A DNA stretch of 64,000 bases from Bacteroidota bacterium (GCA_016722375.1 JADKJG010000006.1:248001-312000); one strand, 5' to 3'; positions 40,894-50,728 are shown, numbered from the stretch's first letter. Numbers and translations: made by a program. Notes: generated by a model not told the origin, from the letters alone.

Positions 40894-43590
40894 TTATTTC
40901 AGCAAAGTAACCGAGCCGAGTTTTTCGGTTTCGGAATCATCGAGGTAAGAGATTTTGGCGGTATAGGTATAGACTCCGGGCGATTGTACTTCGGATTTGT
41001 AGAAACCATCCCACCCATAAAATTGATTATCACTTTCGAACACTTTCTCTCCCCAACGGTTGAATACCTTCATGTCAACTGTTTTGATTCCCACCCCATA
41101 AATCAGAAAGACATCATTGTTGCCATCGCCATTGGGAGTGAATGAGTTGGGAATGTAGATTGGTTTGGGAGGCAAAACAGTTACATGCAGTGTTGCGTAT
41201 CCATAGCAGGTCGCTCTCACTTTTTCAACGGATATGGTCACCGTATAATCTTCATTTTCATAAGGAGTCACAGAAGGATTCGCACAGTCTATACAACTCA
41301 ACCCAAATGAAGGGGTCCAGTTAAATGAAGGGTTGTTGGCGTTTAGATAATTTACCTGTACCAACTCGCTACCACCAAGTTCAATGACTATGCTATCCGG
41401 GTTCATATCTGCAATAATGGGCAGCGGCTCATAAACCAGAACGGGCATGTTGGTTGGACAGTTGTTAGTATTCACCGCAGTAATAGTATGAAGACCGGCA
41501 GCGAGGTCATAAAACTCAGTGGCAAACTGAAACTCACCACTATCAATCGAAAACTGATAAGGGCCGTTTTGAGTGGAGACTACGTCTACATAAACTACTC
41601 CATCATTATAATCCGGGCCGTAGCAGGATGTAGAATCTGAATAAACGATAAACTGATCGAGCTGAGCATTGGGCACTGTTACCTGAACTCGCTTGATACA
41701 ACCGTTATCATCTGCTACGGCTACCGTAAATACCCCCTCCGACAATTCTTCTATTTCCCCTGAAAAACCATCCTTCGGATAATGCCAGATAGAAAAATCC
41801 AGTGTGGCTGCAAAACTATATGGCGCTGAACCACCAGTTGCTGACACTAGAATAACTCCATCGCTATTACCCACACATTTGACGGCCGTAGCGGAAACGG
41901 TGATTTGAATATCACTGGGTTCTGTGATATTCTCATTAATTGAAGCAGTACATCCGTTTACATCCGTTACGGTGCAACGGTAGTTTCCTGCAGCAAGGCC
42001 ATTGGCTACTTGGGTGTTTTTTGATACGTTCCAGACAAAGGTATAGGGTGGAACTCCGTTAGAAGGGTTTACATCAATGGAGCCATCGGATGATAAATAA
42101 CAACTGACATCACCTACAATAGGATTGGCAACCATAGAAGCATCGGGAACAATGGTATAGGAAGCCGTAGCGGTACATAAGGTGGTATCGGTTATAGTTA
42201 CAGTGTAAATACCCGCTCCAAGCCCAATGATGTTCGGCCCATTTTGATTATTACTCCACCGGTAGGTATATCCGGGGGTACCTCCAGCCCCACTTACCGT
42301 TAGGCTACCTTGCGGCACGGAACTGCATACTCCATTATTCTGATTAACCAGATTGACCAATAGCGCCGGTGGATTAGAGATGCTTACTGTATCTGCTAAT
42401 AAGCAACCGGTAGCATCCGAGGCGGTAAAAATATAGGTGCCTGCTGATAAACCGGCTATCACCAGATTATTTTGCCCATTGGACCAACCGTAGTTAACTG
42501 GCTGGCTCCCTCCGATTATGCTTACCCATGCTACTCCATCATTAGCACTATTGCAGCTTATGTTTTTAGAAGAATCAATATTAACAGAGAAAATACCGCT
42601 AAGGTTTACTACCAATGAATCGGCAACAACAATGGGCGTGCCCACACCACAAGGCTCATAGGTGGTAATGGCCGTATAGGTAGTTTGAAGAGTCGTAGGA
42701 CAAACCTGGATGCTGTCGCCAGTTCCTACCAAAGTAGTTCCTTCAAACCATCTGGTGGTATATGAAGGAACCCCGTTAGGATTAAACCTCCAAGCATCAT
42801 TTTGGGCAGTCCAGCTAGAGCCAGAATGATAATTTCTGCCGGGGACAGTATATGCAGTTGCTCCATTATCTCCTACTATTCCTTCGATGGCAGCACCGTC
42901 ATTCCAGTTGGGGCATACTTCTTTATTCTCTATATAAATCTCAATGGCATTGGTGGTTTCATAAAGAACAATTTGGCTGGTAGCATAAATAGGACTATTA
43001 CAAAATTGGCCTGCTGCCTTACTATTAGGGTCACCAAAATATGGAATACGATACCAAGAGGCAATAAATATTCTGCACGGAGCGGTGCCTATGATTTGGT
43101 AATAGGTATTTCCCTGAAAGCTGGGGTCCGTGTCCTGCCAAGGGCCCATGATGCTATTTCCGAATGCTCCGTTTATATTATTTGGTGTTGGTATGGAATC
43201 GTTTATAACATAATTAGAATATTGACCTGCACTGCTCGTATCAAAAGATACAATGCAATTAGAGGCGAGAATGATTTTGGTATAGATATTTCCAAAAAAA
43301 CAAAAATTGAAAGGTAATGGTATCGCTTGAGACCAAGTGTCATCAATATTTACAAGAATAGGAGTACCGGTATTGTACGGAAACGGAGTATATGGAATTT
43401 GAGAGACTTCGTAGGCGTTTGTTCCGCCCGTTTTGAAAGGTGTCGCCGCCAAATCTGCGCAAGCGATACCACAAGTCAACGAAACATCCGGGCCTGCATC
43501 TACAGAAGGACAGCCTGGTTGTGCCCGGACTGAAAACACCAGAAGTGATAGAAAAATAAATGTTGTTAACCGGTTGTAGATTGAATTCAT
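40894..43590 (-). CDS. Secreted multidomain protein with gliding-motility-type (type B) sorting tail
   Basis: The 898-residue protein has a signal peptide (ending VRAQ), an N-terminal ~280-residue region with a VDAGPDVSLTC motif and a lectin-like part, then several SprB-like repeats (GWSNGQNNLVIAGLSAG, RWSNNQNGPNIIGLGAG, each ending in YTVTITD-type strands). The C terminus is the gliding-motility-associated domain: IPNSFTPNGDGNNDVFLI, FNRWGEKVFES and WDGFYKSEVQSPGVYTYTA. It is a type IX secretion cargo expected on the cell surface. A PorP/SprF-like gene lies directly upstream, as usual for such cargo. Confidence 0.9.
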   Translation of the reverse strand: MNSIYNRLTTFIFLSLLVFSVRAQPGCPSVDAGPDVSLTCGIACADLAATPFKTGGTNAYEVSQIPYTPFPYNTGTPILVNIDDTWSQAIPLPFNFCFFGNIYTKIILASNCIVSFDTSSAGQYSNYVINDSIPTPNNINGAFGNSIMGPWQDTDPSFQGNTYYQIIGTAPCRIFIASWYRIPYFGDPNSKAAGQFCNSPIYATSQIVLYETTNAIEIYIENKEVCPNWNDGAAIEGIVGDNGATAYTVPGRNYHSGSSWTAQNDAWRFNPNGVPSYTTRWFEGTTLVGTGDSIQVCPTTLQTTYTAITTYEPCGVGTPIVVADSLVVNLSGIFSVNIDSSKNISCNSANDGVAWVSIIGGSQPVNYGWSNGQNNLVIAGLSAGTYIFTASDATGCLLADTVSISNPPALLVNLVNQNNGVCSSVPQGSLTVSGAGGTPGYTYRWSNNQNGPNIIGLGAGIYTVTITDTTLCTATASYTIVPDASMVANPIVGDVSCYLSSDGSIDVNPSNGVPPYTFVWNVSKNTQVANGLAAGNYRCTVTDVNGCTASINENITEPSDIQITVSATAVKCVGNSDGVILVSATGGSAPYSFAATLDFSIWHYPKDGFSGEIEELSEGVFTVAVADDNGCIKRVQVTVPNAQLDQFIVYSDSTSCYGPDYNDGVVYVDVVSTQNGPYQFSIDSGEFQFATEFYDLAAGLHTITAVNTNNCPTNMPVLVYEPLPIIADMNPDSIVIELGGSELVQVNYLNANNPSFNWTPSFGLSCIDCANPSVTPYENEDYTVTISVEKVRATCYGYATLHVTVLPPKPIYIPNSFTPNGDGNNDVFLIYGVGIKTVDMKVFNRWGEKVFESDNQFYGWDGFYKSEVQSPGVYTYTAKISYLDDSETEKLGSVTLLK

Positions 43591-43683
43591 TTAAACGCGC
43601 ACACTCTTTTTATAAGAAATAAGATGAAAACAGCTATTCATTGGTTGCCTTAGAAATTACCATTTCCAACCGTACACAAAGAA

Positions 43684-43705
43684 AGCATCCTTTGTGGAGG
43701 ATGCT
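43684..43705 (-). terminator. Hairpin downstream of the PorP/SprF gene
   Basis: AGCATCCT and AGGATGCT form an 8-bp stem with a 6-nt loop, 33 bp after the stop of the minus-strand PorP/SprF-like gene. There is no long T run, so its strength is uncertain. Confidence 0.5.
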
Positions 43706-43737
43706 CTCTGAATTATCCATGTGTTTTACCCATGCGT

Positions 43738-44766
43738 TCAAAAGAGAGGACAATATTTCTCGTATTGGAGTTTACCTGGTTTTTCTTTTTTGAAAATATA
43801 AATGGCCGAAGCCTCGAAACCGCCCTGGGCTCCAGTGGCTGTTCGGAAACCCGAATGGTTGAGGTCATAACTAAATCCAAGCCGAAGATTAAATAACTCT
43901 ACACCCGCATTGACTATTGCCGCATCCATCCAACGGTACCACCCACCACCAAAAATTGCCACATCATCGCTTAACCAGTAATTCAGCCCTATACCTACGT
44001 TATACTGCTTCGCGTTTCCTTGCAAGAGGAAAAGAAAAGTAGGGGTCATACTAAATGAATTGTCTCGATTGAGGAAAATTTCCGTTCCTGCATGAACATT
44101 AAACCGATACTTCAACCGATTGCGGTCGTCCTCCAGAAAAGATTCTTTAGGACGAGAAAGATGATTCATGGAAAACCCAACATAATAACGGAATTTTTCC
44201 TTGGGAGCATGTGACCATAATCCACCGATATTAACATCAGGATAAATAATAGCGCGGTTATTAAAATTGGTCTCTCCATTAGGTAATGAACTATTAAACC
44301 CGAAATTATCTAACTGATTCTCAAAAATAAGATGATCAATTTTAACCTGCTTTGAAACAACACCCGCCTGAATACCAAGTGAAATTCTCGCTCTACCATA
44401 GCGATCAACTGCTTTATGGTAAGCTATAGATGCCATACCACTAAATGTAGTCAGCGCTCCATCGCCAGCCTGATCAGCATAAAACATTCCTCCAATCCCA
44501 AACCCATCATTGCCCAATCGTTCTCGCAGAATGGGGGCATCAAAAGATACTTGATAAGTTTGGTATGGAGCAATAGAATTTAGGCTGGGAACAGTAAACC
44601 ATTGATTTCTATAATTCAATACCCCCCGGAAAACGCCATTGATATTTCCAGTTAATGCTGGATTTAGCGTTAATGGAGAAGCATAGTACTGTGAAAAATG
44701 TATGTCCTGAGATTGAACAAAATTCCAAAGGCAAGAAATAAATAGGACAGTGTATAGTTTTCTCAT
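43738..44766 (-). CDS. PorP/SprF family type IX secretion membrane protein
   Basis: PorP/SprF proteins are outer-membrane barrels that anchor or help export gliding-type cargo. The 342-residue product starts at the ATG at 44764-44766 (MRKLYTVLFISCLWNFVQSQ, a signal peptide); an earlier in-frame ATG adds 21 residues. It begins with the family motif DIHFSQYYASPLTLNPALTG and NYRNQW, then beta-strands with GIGGMFYADQAGDG and the C-terminal LGFSYDLNHSGF. It is 147 bp upstream of the type B cargo gene. Confidence 0.92.
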   Translation of the reverse strand: MRKLYTVLFISCLWNFVQSQDIHFSQYYASPLTLNPALTGNINGVFRGVLNYRNQWFTVPSLNSIAPYQTYQVSFDAPILRERLGNDGFGIGGMFYADQAGDGALTTFSGMASIAYHKAVDRYGRARISLGIQAGVVSKQVKIDHLIFENQLDNFGFNSSLPNGETNFNNRAIIYPDVNIGGLWSHAPKEKFRYYVGFSMNHLSRPKESFLEDDRNRLKYRFNVHAGTEIFLNRDNSFSMTPTFLFLLQGNAKQYNVGIGLNYWLSDDVAIFGGGWYRWMDAAIVNAGVELFNLRLGFSYDLNHSGFRTATGAQGGFEASAIYIFKKEKPGKLQYEKYCPLF

Positions 44767-44847
44767 TCCGCTAAATATATTGAATAGGAAGGATAAATGT
44801 ATGTAAAAGAAGCATTTCACCAAAAACAAGTTGCATAGACTCCGTTT

Positions 44848-45762
44848 TTATTCCGTTGTAAAACCTATTCTTTTCAGAACGTTGGTTTTATATTGATAAA
44901 ATATTTCTGCCTCTGCGCCAAAGCCTTTATAAAATCGAGCAATAGAAGGAATGGAGGAGCCTTCAAAATCTAATATTTTATCAGATCCTGCGTGCTGGCG
45001 AATAATGCCGTCAAATAGAAAATGTGCGGCACCAGAATCTCTTCCTTCTGTATCGGTAGCCTGCGCGATGTTGATAATGCGGTCACGATAAAAAATAAAT
45101 AACGATCCAGAAATTATTTCGTTCTCCCGATTTTTAACTGCGATGATTTTGCCTTTGTTGCTTTTTATCAGTGCATCAGTCAATAAACGAAAGACATTTC
45201 CATGTTTTAGCTTGAAATCAGACTGACGTTTCTGAATTTGTTGAAGATAAAACGGCACAAAGTTGTCCGCGTCAACTTCTATGAGGCTCAAATTTAACTT
45301 AACTGCTTTTTTGATATTTCTCTGATGGTTTACCGAGTAATTTTTACTCAGGGTTTTATAATCATTCCTTAATGAAATCAAAAAATTATTTTTTGACTTA
45401 AAAGGAAACTTATCCAATAAAATCCGTGTTGAAGAATTGAGGTTTAAGTCTATGTATGGAAATTTTTTTTTAGTGTAATTCAAGCAATCTTGTGCTGCTT
45501 GTTCGTGTAAAACATCCGAGTGGAAAAAGCCAAGTTGCTGACAAAAAAAAGGTTGATAGATACATTTGGCACCCCACTTTCGGAACCAAGGCAAAGGAAA
45601 CACGACTTGATAATCTCCGAATACCAAAGCATCCCAGTTTTCAGCAACTGCATCTAGGTACCACGTCAGGGCGTAGGGTAGAGTGGTTTGTGCGTGATGG
45701 ATGAGATGATTCCATTTTTGCTCATCAATCTCTTTTCTTTTCAGAAATTGAATTGTGTTCAA
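44848..45762 (-). CDS. GNAT/FemAB-like acyltransferase
   Basis: The 304-residue protein contains LPYALTWYLDAVAENWDALV at the start, a Rossmann-like N-acyltransferase core with LNSSTRILLDKFPFKSKNNFLI, and the C-terminal GAAHFLFDGIIRQHAGSDKILDFEGSS followed by FYKGFGAEAEIFYQY. This is the FemAB/GNAT pattern of Bacteroidota proteins that add amino acids or acyl groups to peptidoglycan or surface sugars. Its 3'-side position and 4-bp overlap with the polysaccharide deacetylase suggest a shared surface-glycan role, which is inference. Confidence 0.75.
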   Translation of the reverse strand: MNTIQFLKRKEIDEQKWNHLIHHAQTTLPYALTWYLDAVAENWDALVFGDYQVVFPLPWFRKWGAKCIYQPFFCQQLGFFHSDVLHEQAAQDCLNYTKKKFPYIDLNLNSSTRILLDKFPFKSKNNFLISLRNDYKTLSKNYSVNHQRNIKKAVKLNLSLIEVDADNFVPFYLQQIQKRQSDFKLKHGNVFRLLTDALIKSNKGKIIAVKNRENEIISGSLFIFYRDRIINIAQATDTEGRDSGAAHFLFDGIIRQHAGSDKILDFEGSSIPSIARFYKGFGAEAEIFYQYKTNVLKRIGFTTE

Positions 45763-47084
45763 GATTCCTTCATTAACTCGGCTGCCTCCTCGGCAACCGT
45801 TTCAAATATTTTTCTCCAGCCTTTATAATCTTTATTCTCGGTAAAAGAACTGTTATGCCATAAGCCCACAAAAGGCCCTCCGGTTTCTTTCACATAATTC
45901 ATTAGCTCCCGGATTTTCTCTAAAGATTCATTTGGATTATTTCTGCGATAATGCACGAAAGTTGCATCCATAAAAGCAAATGGATAAATTCTTAAAGGCG
46001 TTCTTACGTTGTGTTTTAGATTAAAAAAACTATAAGGAGAACCAGTGCCAGCTCGAAATCCCACACGACCCGCATAACCCATGGAATGATCTTCGGTGAT
46101 CCCTACTTTAATTAACCGACTATAAGAGGAAGGAATTTGATATCGGAGATAATGAAATCGGTTAGCACTGACTTTGTTTCCCCCAATTTCCTGTAGTCTT
46201 TCAATTTCCTTTACCATCAATTCATTGGAGACATGTGATTTGAAAGATAAGTGGATCCCGGTTTCAGATTTTTCAGAAACCATTTTTACTATTTCACGAA
46301 ACGCGGGAATTTTGTATGAAACGTTCTTGTCAAACTTAGACTTATCACCTAACAAAAAGAAAAAACGGGTTTTAAGATCATGCTTTTCGGCAATTTCATA
46401 GATATAGTCATAAGTGTCATAAGGGTCACGCTTCTGTCGCAATAAAACTAAAAACCGATCTTTAAAATCTCCAAACTCGGAAAGAATTATTGATCGTGCA
46501 AAACCTCCTAAATTGGTTCTTGTGTCTTTATGGAGATAGGAAAACGCCATATCTACATCAAAAGTCAAAATGTATTCAAATGGATTTGGTCGAAACTGTA
46601 AGGCCGGATACTGAGCTTTTAGAATTTTTTTAAGCGCTAACGCATAATAATCAATCATGGGTTTTTCAAGATGCCCACCCTTAGAACTCATACTTTGGCT
46701 ACCTCGATAGCGATCGTATTTATCCTTTTTGCCGGGCAGATATTCCTCATACCGGGTAATCATAAAAAAGGCGGAGGCAAAAATGTCAAAAGGAATCAGT
46801 GATCTATCAGACACGGGATAAAATCCCATCAAATGTTCGTACTCAGAAAAATTTATCGGTTGAGGATGAATGTCTTTTTCAAATAAAAGCGGGGTAGATT
46901 CGAAGAAGGGCTCATATCCGACCGCCATGGTGGCATAGGAAAATTTTGGCTCTTTATAGTCAGAGAATTGTTCCTGGTCACTTGTCAGTTCGTAACTAAG
47001 ACCTAATAACTCGGTCAAAATAAAGTCAAAGATGTACGTCAGGCGCTCTGAAGTCCGATTCGTATATATTAGTAGATGGGTCAC
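45759..47084 (-). CDS. Polysaccharide deacetylase family protein
   Basis: The 441-residue protein has an N-terminal ~180-residue domain (with the motif KDIHPQPINFSEYEHLMGFYPVSD) of a kind seen before NodB-like domains in Bacteroidota, then a NodB-homology core with YILTFDVDMAF (metal Asp), TGIHLSFKSHVSNELMVKEI, and HSMGYAGRVGFRAG. The final LWHNSSFTENKDYKGWRKIFE contains the last motif. It may deacetylate a surface polysaccharide. No signal peptide is visible, so it may act on cytoplasmic glycan precursors. It overlaps the acyltransferase by 4 bp and follows the dehydrogenase-like gene by 1 bp or less. Confidence 0.85.
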   Translation of the reverse strand: MTHLLIYTNRTSERLTYIFDFILTELLGLSYELTSDQEQFSDYKEPKFSYATMAVGYEPFFESTPLLFEKDIHPQPINFSEYEHLMGFYPVSDRSLIPFDIFASAFFMITRYEEYLPGKKDKYDRYRGSQSMSSKGGHLEKPMIDYYALALKKILKAQYPALQFRPNPFEYILTFDVDMAFSYLHKDTRTNLGGFARSIILSEFGDFKDRFLVLLRQKRDPYDTYDYIYEIAEKHDLKTRFFFLLGDKSKFDKNVSYKIPAFREIVKMVSEKSETGIHLSFKSHVSNELMVKEIERLQEIGGNKVSANRFHYLRYQIPSSYSRLIKVGITEDHSMGYAGRVGFRAGTGSPYSFFNLKHNVRTPLRIYPFAFMDATFVHYRRNNPNESLEKIRELMNYVKETGGPFVGLWHNSSFTENKDYKGWRKIFETVAEEAAELMKES

Positions 47085-47781
47085 CTATTTCTTTGCTTGA
47101 TTTCGATAAAAGGATTCGTTTCGCATATATTTAGCTTTCAAAAGCGGGCTGATTTTATATCGCTCATCTTTAGTGTCTTCATATAAGGCAGCCAGCGTCT
47201 CAAATACATGAGTCAGCCCAATTTTATCACTCCACTCGAAAGGGCCAAACGGATAGTTGGTTCCTAACTTCATAGACAAATCAATATCCTCCATTGTAGC
47301 GGTACTTCCTTGAAGTGCGTAGCAAGCCTCATTAATTAGCATGAAAATCACTCGTGGTTTCACCATCCCTACCCGATCTTCAACAGGTAAGTAATCTATT
47401 GAAAGCGCTTTCATCAAGTTCACCAAATCAGGAATTTGAAATTTGCGATAGGCGCTGATTTCCCATTTTCCCTGATTTAGAAAAGTAGGCAATGCATTGA
47501 TTCCAAATAGCTTACATTTTACCTTCAATTCTGAGGTATACACCAATTCATTCAGACTCATTTTTACCGCGGAGGTGAATATTGGTTTATCTCTTAATGA
47601 AGCATATAACGGAAAATTAGACGGATCATCATCAAAATTCAAATCGAAAATAGCGTCATAATCCTTAAAATCCTCCATCCTCATCTCCGTCTGTATAATC
47701 TATCTCTAGGTTTTCAGAACCGACTAAGCGCAACCGAAATTCAGCAGCACGATTCTCATCCCCTGTCATCAATATTTTCAT
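47085..47781 (-). CDS. 3-hydroxyacyl-CoA dehydrogenase-like protein, frameshifted near its N terminus
   Basis: An ATG at 47779-47781 opens MKILMTGDENRAAEFRLRLV and reads for ~37 residues into a stop; the rest (EDFKDYDAIFDLNFDDDPSNF...) is in another frame. Removing one G around 47671-47680 restores a continuous ~231-residue protein. The C-terminal half (RVGMVKPRVIFMLINEACYALQ, DIDLSMKLGTNYPFGPFEWSDKIGL) is the C-terminal helical domain of 3-hydroxyacyl-CoA dehydrogenases; the N-terminal part is a shortened Rossmann-like region without a clear GxGxxG, so catalysis is uncertain. The indel may be a sequencing error. Confidence 0.75.
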
Positions 47782-47846
47782 AATTACCTTACATTCGTGG
47801 CGCAAAATAATTTTTTCTTCCTTCAATTCCGAAATCCTCTTTACTC

Positions 47847-48230
47847 ATGAAAAAGAAAATCATTCAAACTAAAAACGCTCCAGCTGCTATCGGGCCTTAT
47901 TCCCAAGCAATCAAAGTGGGAAATGCCCTTTTTATTTCCGGCCAAATACCCATTGATCCTGAAACCGATACTATGGTTATTGGAGGTATAGAACCGTCAA
48001 CCCACAGAGTCATGAAGAATATTGGTGCCATTCTGGAAGCAGCCGGCTGTAATTATAATCATATTGTAAAGGCTACTATTTTTATCAAAAACATGGACGA
48101 CTTTACCAAGATCAATAAAGTCTATTCTTCTTATTTTCTAAGTGATTACCCGGCACGTGAGACAGTAGAAGTAGCGCGCTTACCAAAAGACGCAGAGGTA
48201 GAAATATCGGTAATTGCAACGGTTCCCTAA
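47847..48230 (+). CDS. ridA: RidA family enamine/imine deaminase
   Basis: The 127-residue protein is a standard RidA: KIIQTKNAPAAIGPYSQAIKVGNALFISGQIPIDPETD, ILEAAGCNYNHIVKATIFIKNMDDF, and PARETVEVARLPKDAEVEISVIA with the conserved carboxylate-binding Arg. It is closer to canonical RidA than the paralogue at 3501. It probably removes reactive 2-aminoacrylate. A TACATTCG sequence at 47790-47797, close to TAnnTTTG, may be its promoter. Confidence 0.93.
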   Translation: MKKKIIQTKNAPAAIGPYSQAIKVGNALFISGQIPIDPETDTMVIGGIEPSTHRVMKNIGAILEAAGCNYNHIVKATIFIKNMDDFTKINKVYSSYFLSDYPARETVEVARLPKDAEVEISVIATVP

Positions 48231-48360
48231 AATAACTTTCCCTTATCGAACAAACTGTTGAGAATTAAAACGATGTCAATTTCCCCTTTAGTTCGATTGA
48301 TTTTCATTCCTTTCTTTTGACTTCATCACATTATTTTAGTTTAGCGCGAAATTTACTTGT

Positions 48361-49177
48361 ATGAATAATGTACTTGCCGGGAAACGCGGGATTATCTTCG
48401 GTGCGCTTGATGAAAATTCTATTGCGTGGAAAGTCGCACTGATGGCACACCAACAAGGCGCGAAATTTACACTTACCAATGCTCCGGTAGCGATGCGAAT
48501 GGGCGAAATAATAAAGTTGGCTGAAAAATGTGATTCTATCGTTATTCCCGCAGACGCCACTTTGGTGGAGGATTTAGATAAGTTGGTTTCTCAATCGGTA
48601 GAACATTTGGGTGGAAAACTCGATTTCGTTTTGCACTCTATAGGAATGTCTCCCAACGTCCGCAAAGGAAGAGGCCTATACCGACTTGAATTATGAGTTG
48701 CTGGAAAAAACATTTGATATATCTGCCGTGTCTTTACATAAAGTGTTGCAAGTTTGCTACAAACAAGATGCCATCAATGAATGGGGGTCTGTGGTGGCAC
48801 TTACTTATATTGCTGCCCAGCGTACTTTCCCGGGATACGGCGATATGGCCGATGCCAAAGCTGCATTAGAATCTATCGCCCGCTCTTTTGGTTACTATTA
48901 TGGAAACCACCGAAAGGTGCGCGTCAATTCCATATCGCAGTCACCTACCAAGACGACTGCCGGTTCGGGGATTAAAGGTTTTGATTCATTCTTTGGCTTT
49001 GCAGATAAAATGAGTCCTCTGGGAAATGCATCTGCTGAATCTTGTGCTAATTTTTGTATCGCCTTATTTAGTGATTTGACTCGTTATGTCACCATGCAAA
49101 ATCTCTTTCATGATGGAGGTTTTTCCAATATGGGGATCAGTGAAGCGGTAATGAACGAATTCGGGAAAGATCAATAG
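48361..49177 (+). CDS. fabI: Enoyl-[acyl-carrier-protein] reductase FabI, frameshifted
   Basis: FabI performs the last reduction of each fatty acid elongation round using NAD(P)H. The N-terminal part (48361 to about 48670) has AGKRGIIFGALDENSIAW, VIPADAT and LDFVLHSIGMSPNVRKG; the C-terminal part, in another frame, starts AYTDLNYELLEKTF and has the catalytic Tyr-x6-Lys in FPGYGDMADAKA, ISQSPTKTTAGSGIKGF and the late LFHDGGFSN. Removing one base near 48668-48674 restores an intact ~271-residue protein reading NVRKGRAYTDLNY. FabI is normally essential unless another enoyl reductase exists, so a sequencing error is likely. Confidence 0.9.
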
Positions 49178-49311
49178 CTTTCAGAATTGAAAATTAGTTC
49201 TTCCGCAGAACTAACAACTTCTCGCAGTTAGCCCTTTTATTGCTGAGGATAAGATTAGCTTATAAAAACAAATTCAAATAGCCCAAATTGTCCTATAGGT
49301 AAACGTTGTTT

Positions 49312-49530
49312 GAGTACACCATCACGTCCCTCGAGTACACCATCATAGCAGACAAGTAGGCCATCATAGCACCGTACCGAAGCACATAAGACGGCCATCA
49401 CGGCTCGCAGGGTGGCCATCAAGCCCAGCGCACCATCATAGCAGACAAGCGGGCCATCATAGCACACGAGTACACCATCATAGCACATAAGACGGCCATC
49501 ATAGCTCACGAGCAGGCCATCACAAGCGAC
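49312..49530. repeat. 21-bp-period degenerate tandem array 4 (11 units)
   Basis: Units begin at 49312, 49333, 49354, 49388, 49409, 49447, 49468, 49489 and 49510 (21 bp each); shortened units of 13 and 17 bp lie at 49375 and 49430. The core is (G/A)AG then TACACCATCATAGCA or CGGCCATCATAGCA, so two subtypes alternate locally. There are no spacers. A 97-residue frame on the minus strand reads CYDG heptads but has no convincing start, and I regard it as a by-product. Confidence 0.9.
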
Positions 49531-49621
49531 GAGTTCATGAGCCGGCATAAAACCTCGAAATTTTGGATCATCATCCTATTTTTAACCCGCAAATGAAATT
49601 ACTTAACTTCATTCAATAAAA

Positions 49622-49629
49622 TATTTTTG
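49622..49629 (+). promoter_or_regulatory. Bacteroidota -7 promoter box for trmB
   Basis: TATTTTTG matches TAnnTTTG exactly, 26 bp before the trmB start at 49656. Confidence 0.5.
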
Positions 49630-49655
49630 CCACTCAAATAATTCTGGGTAAGTGA

Positions 49656-50348
49656 ATGGGTAAGGCTAAATTGTTTAAAATTCGGAGTATTGATTCCTTC
49701 CCTAATGTCTTTCAAAACGAGCATTACACCAAGCCATCTCTTAGAGATTCACTAGGTAACGATCGAGAATTGAAGGGCAAATGGCAAAAAGATGTCTTTA
49801 AAAATGATAACCCTATAATTCTTGAATTGGCATGTGGGAAAGGTGATTATGCGTTGGCAATGGCAAAGAAATATCCGAAAAAGAATTTCATCGGTATTGA
49901 TTCAAAGGGCGCTCGAATTTTCACCGGAGCAAAAGCCGGCATGGATGAAAAGTTGACAAATCTGGTTTTTGTGCGAATGAAGATTGAAAATATTACACTT
50001 TTTTTTGCAGAAAATGAGGTGGATGAAATTTGGATTACTTTTCCAGATCCTTTTCCAAGAAAAAGGGACGCAAAGAGAAGACTGACCTCCGTCTCTTTCC
50101 TTGAGAGATACCAGTGCATAATAAAACCGGATGCATCAATTAACTTCAAAACAGATGATTTACCTTTGTTTCACTTCACTAAACAGGCACTCATGGAAAA
50201 AGGATGGCAATCTGAAGTTTATAAAGAAGATATTTATGCCAGTCCTTTAGATTTTGAAGAATTGAATATTCAAACTTATTATGAAAAATGCCATTTAAAA
50301 GAGGGGAGGAAGATTCAATATCTTAGAAGTCGTTATGAAAAAGGTTAA
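49656..50348 (+). CDS. trmB: tRNA (guanine-N7-)-methyltransferase
   Basis: TrmB methylates G46 of tRNA using S-adenosylmethionine. The 230-residue protein has ILELACGKGDYALAMAKKYP (SAM motif I), NFIGIDSKGARIF, DEIWITFPDPFPRKRDAKRRLTS (the family's DPWPKxRHxKRR variant) and a C-terminal TYYEKCHLKEGRKIQYL. Its last 14 bp overlap the start of the alkyltransferase-like gene. Confidence 0.93.
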   Translation: MGKAKLFKIRSIDSFPNVFQNEHYTKPSLRDSLGNDRELKGKWQKDVFKNDNPIILELACGKGDYALAMAKKYPKKNFIGIDSKGARIFTGAKAGMDEKLTNLVFVRMKIENITLFFAENEVDEIWITFPDPFPRKRDAKRRLTSVSFLERYQCIIKPDASINFKTDDLPLFHFTKQALMEKGWQSEVYKEDIYASPLDFEELNIQTYYEKCHLKEGRKIQYLRSRYEKG

Positions 50349-50709
50349 CTCCCGATTGAAAGAGAAGAAACCCATCCATAATTTCTCATTTTTTGAAAAT
50401 GTGTATGATGTGGTGCGGTTGATTCCAAAAGGTAGAGTTACTAGTTATGGAGCAATTGCTCGCTATTTAGGAACTGCTAAATCAGCAAGAATGGTAGGCT
50501 ATGCCTTGAGCAGTTCCCATTCTGTGCTTCCTCCTGTTCCGGCTCATAGAGTTTTAAACAGGAATGGTTTACTAAGCGGCAAAAATCATTTTTCCCCCTC
50601 TGATAGGATGGAACAACTTCTTGAGGAGGAGAGAGTACATGTAGATAATAATGCAGTCGTAGATTTTGAAAAATTGTTTTGGGATCCTACGAAGGAATTA
50701 ACTATTTGA
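50335..50709 (+). CDS. Alkyltransferase-like (ATL) DNA-binding protein
   Basis: The 124-residue protein matches the C-terminal domain of O6-alkylguanine-DNA alkyltransferase: FSFFENVYDVVRLIPKGRVTSYGAIARYLG, SARMVGYALSSSH (helix-turn-helix), and VPAHRVLNRNGLLSGK. The active-site PCHRV is PAHRV here, so the methyl-accepting Cys is replaced by Ala. ATL proteins with this change bind alkylated guanine and hand it to nucleotide excision repair rather than repairing it. It overlaps trmB by 14 bp and is translationally coupled. Confidence 0.9.
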   Translation: MKKVNSRLKEKKPIHNFSFFENVYDVVRLIPKGRVTSYGAIARYLGTAKSARMVGYALSSSHSVLPPVPAHRVLNRNGLLSGKNHFSPSDRMEQLLEEERVHVDNNAVVDFEKLFWDPTKELTI

Positions 50710-50728
50710 AAAAAAATCTTTAAAAACC

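Noticed and set aside
49255..49548. 97-residue minus-strand frame with repeated CYDG heptads
   Set aside because: It follows the 21-bp array, is broken up by partial units, and has no plausible upstream signals.
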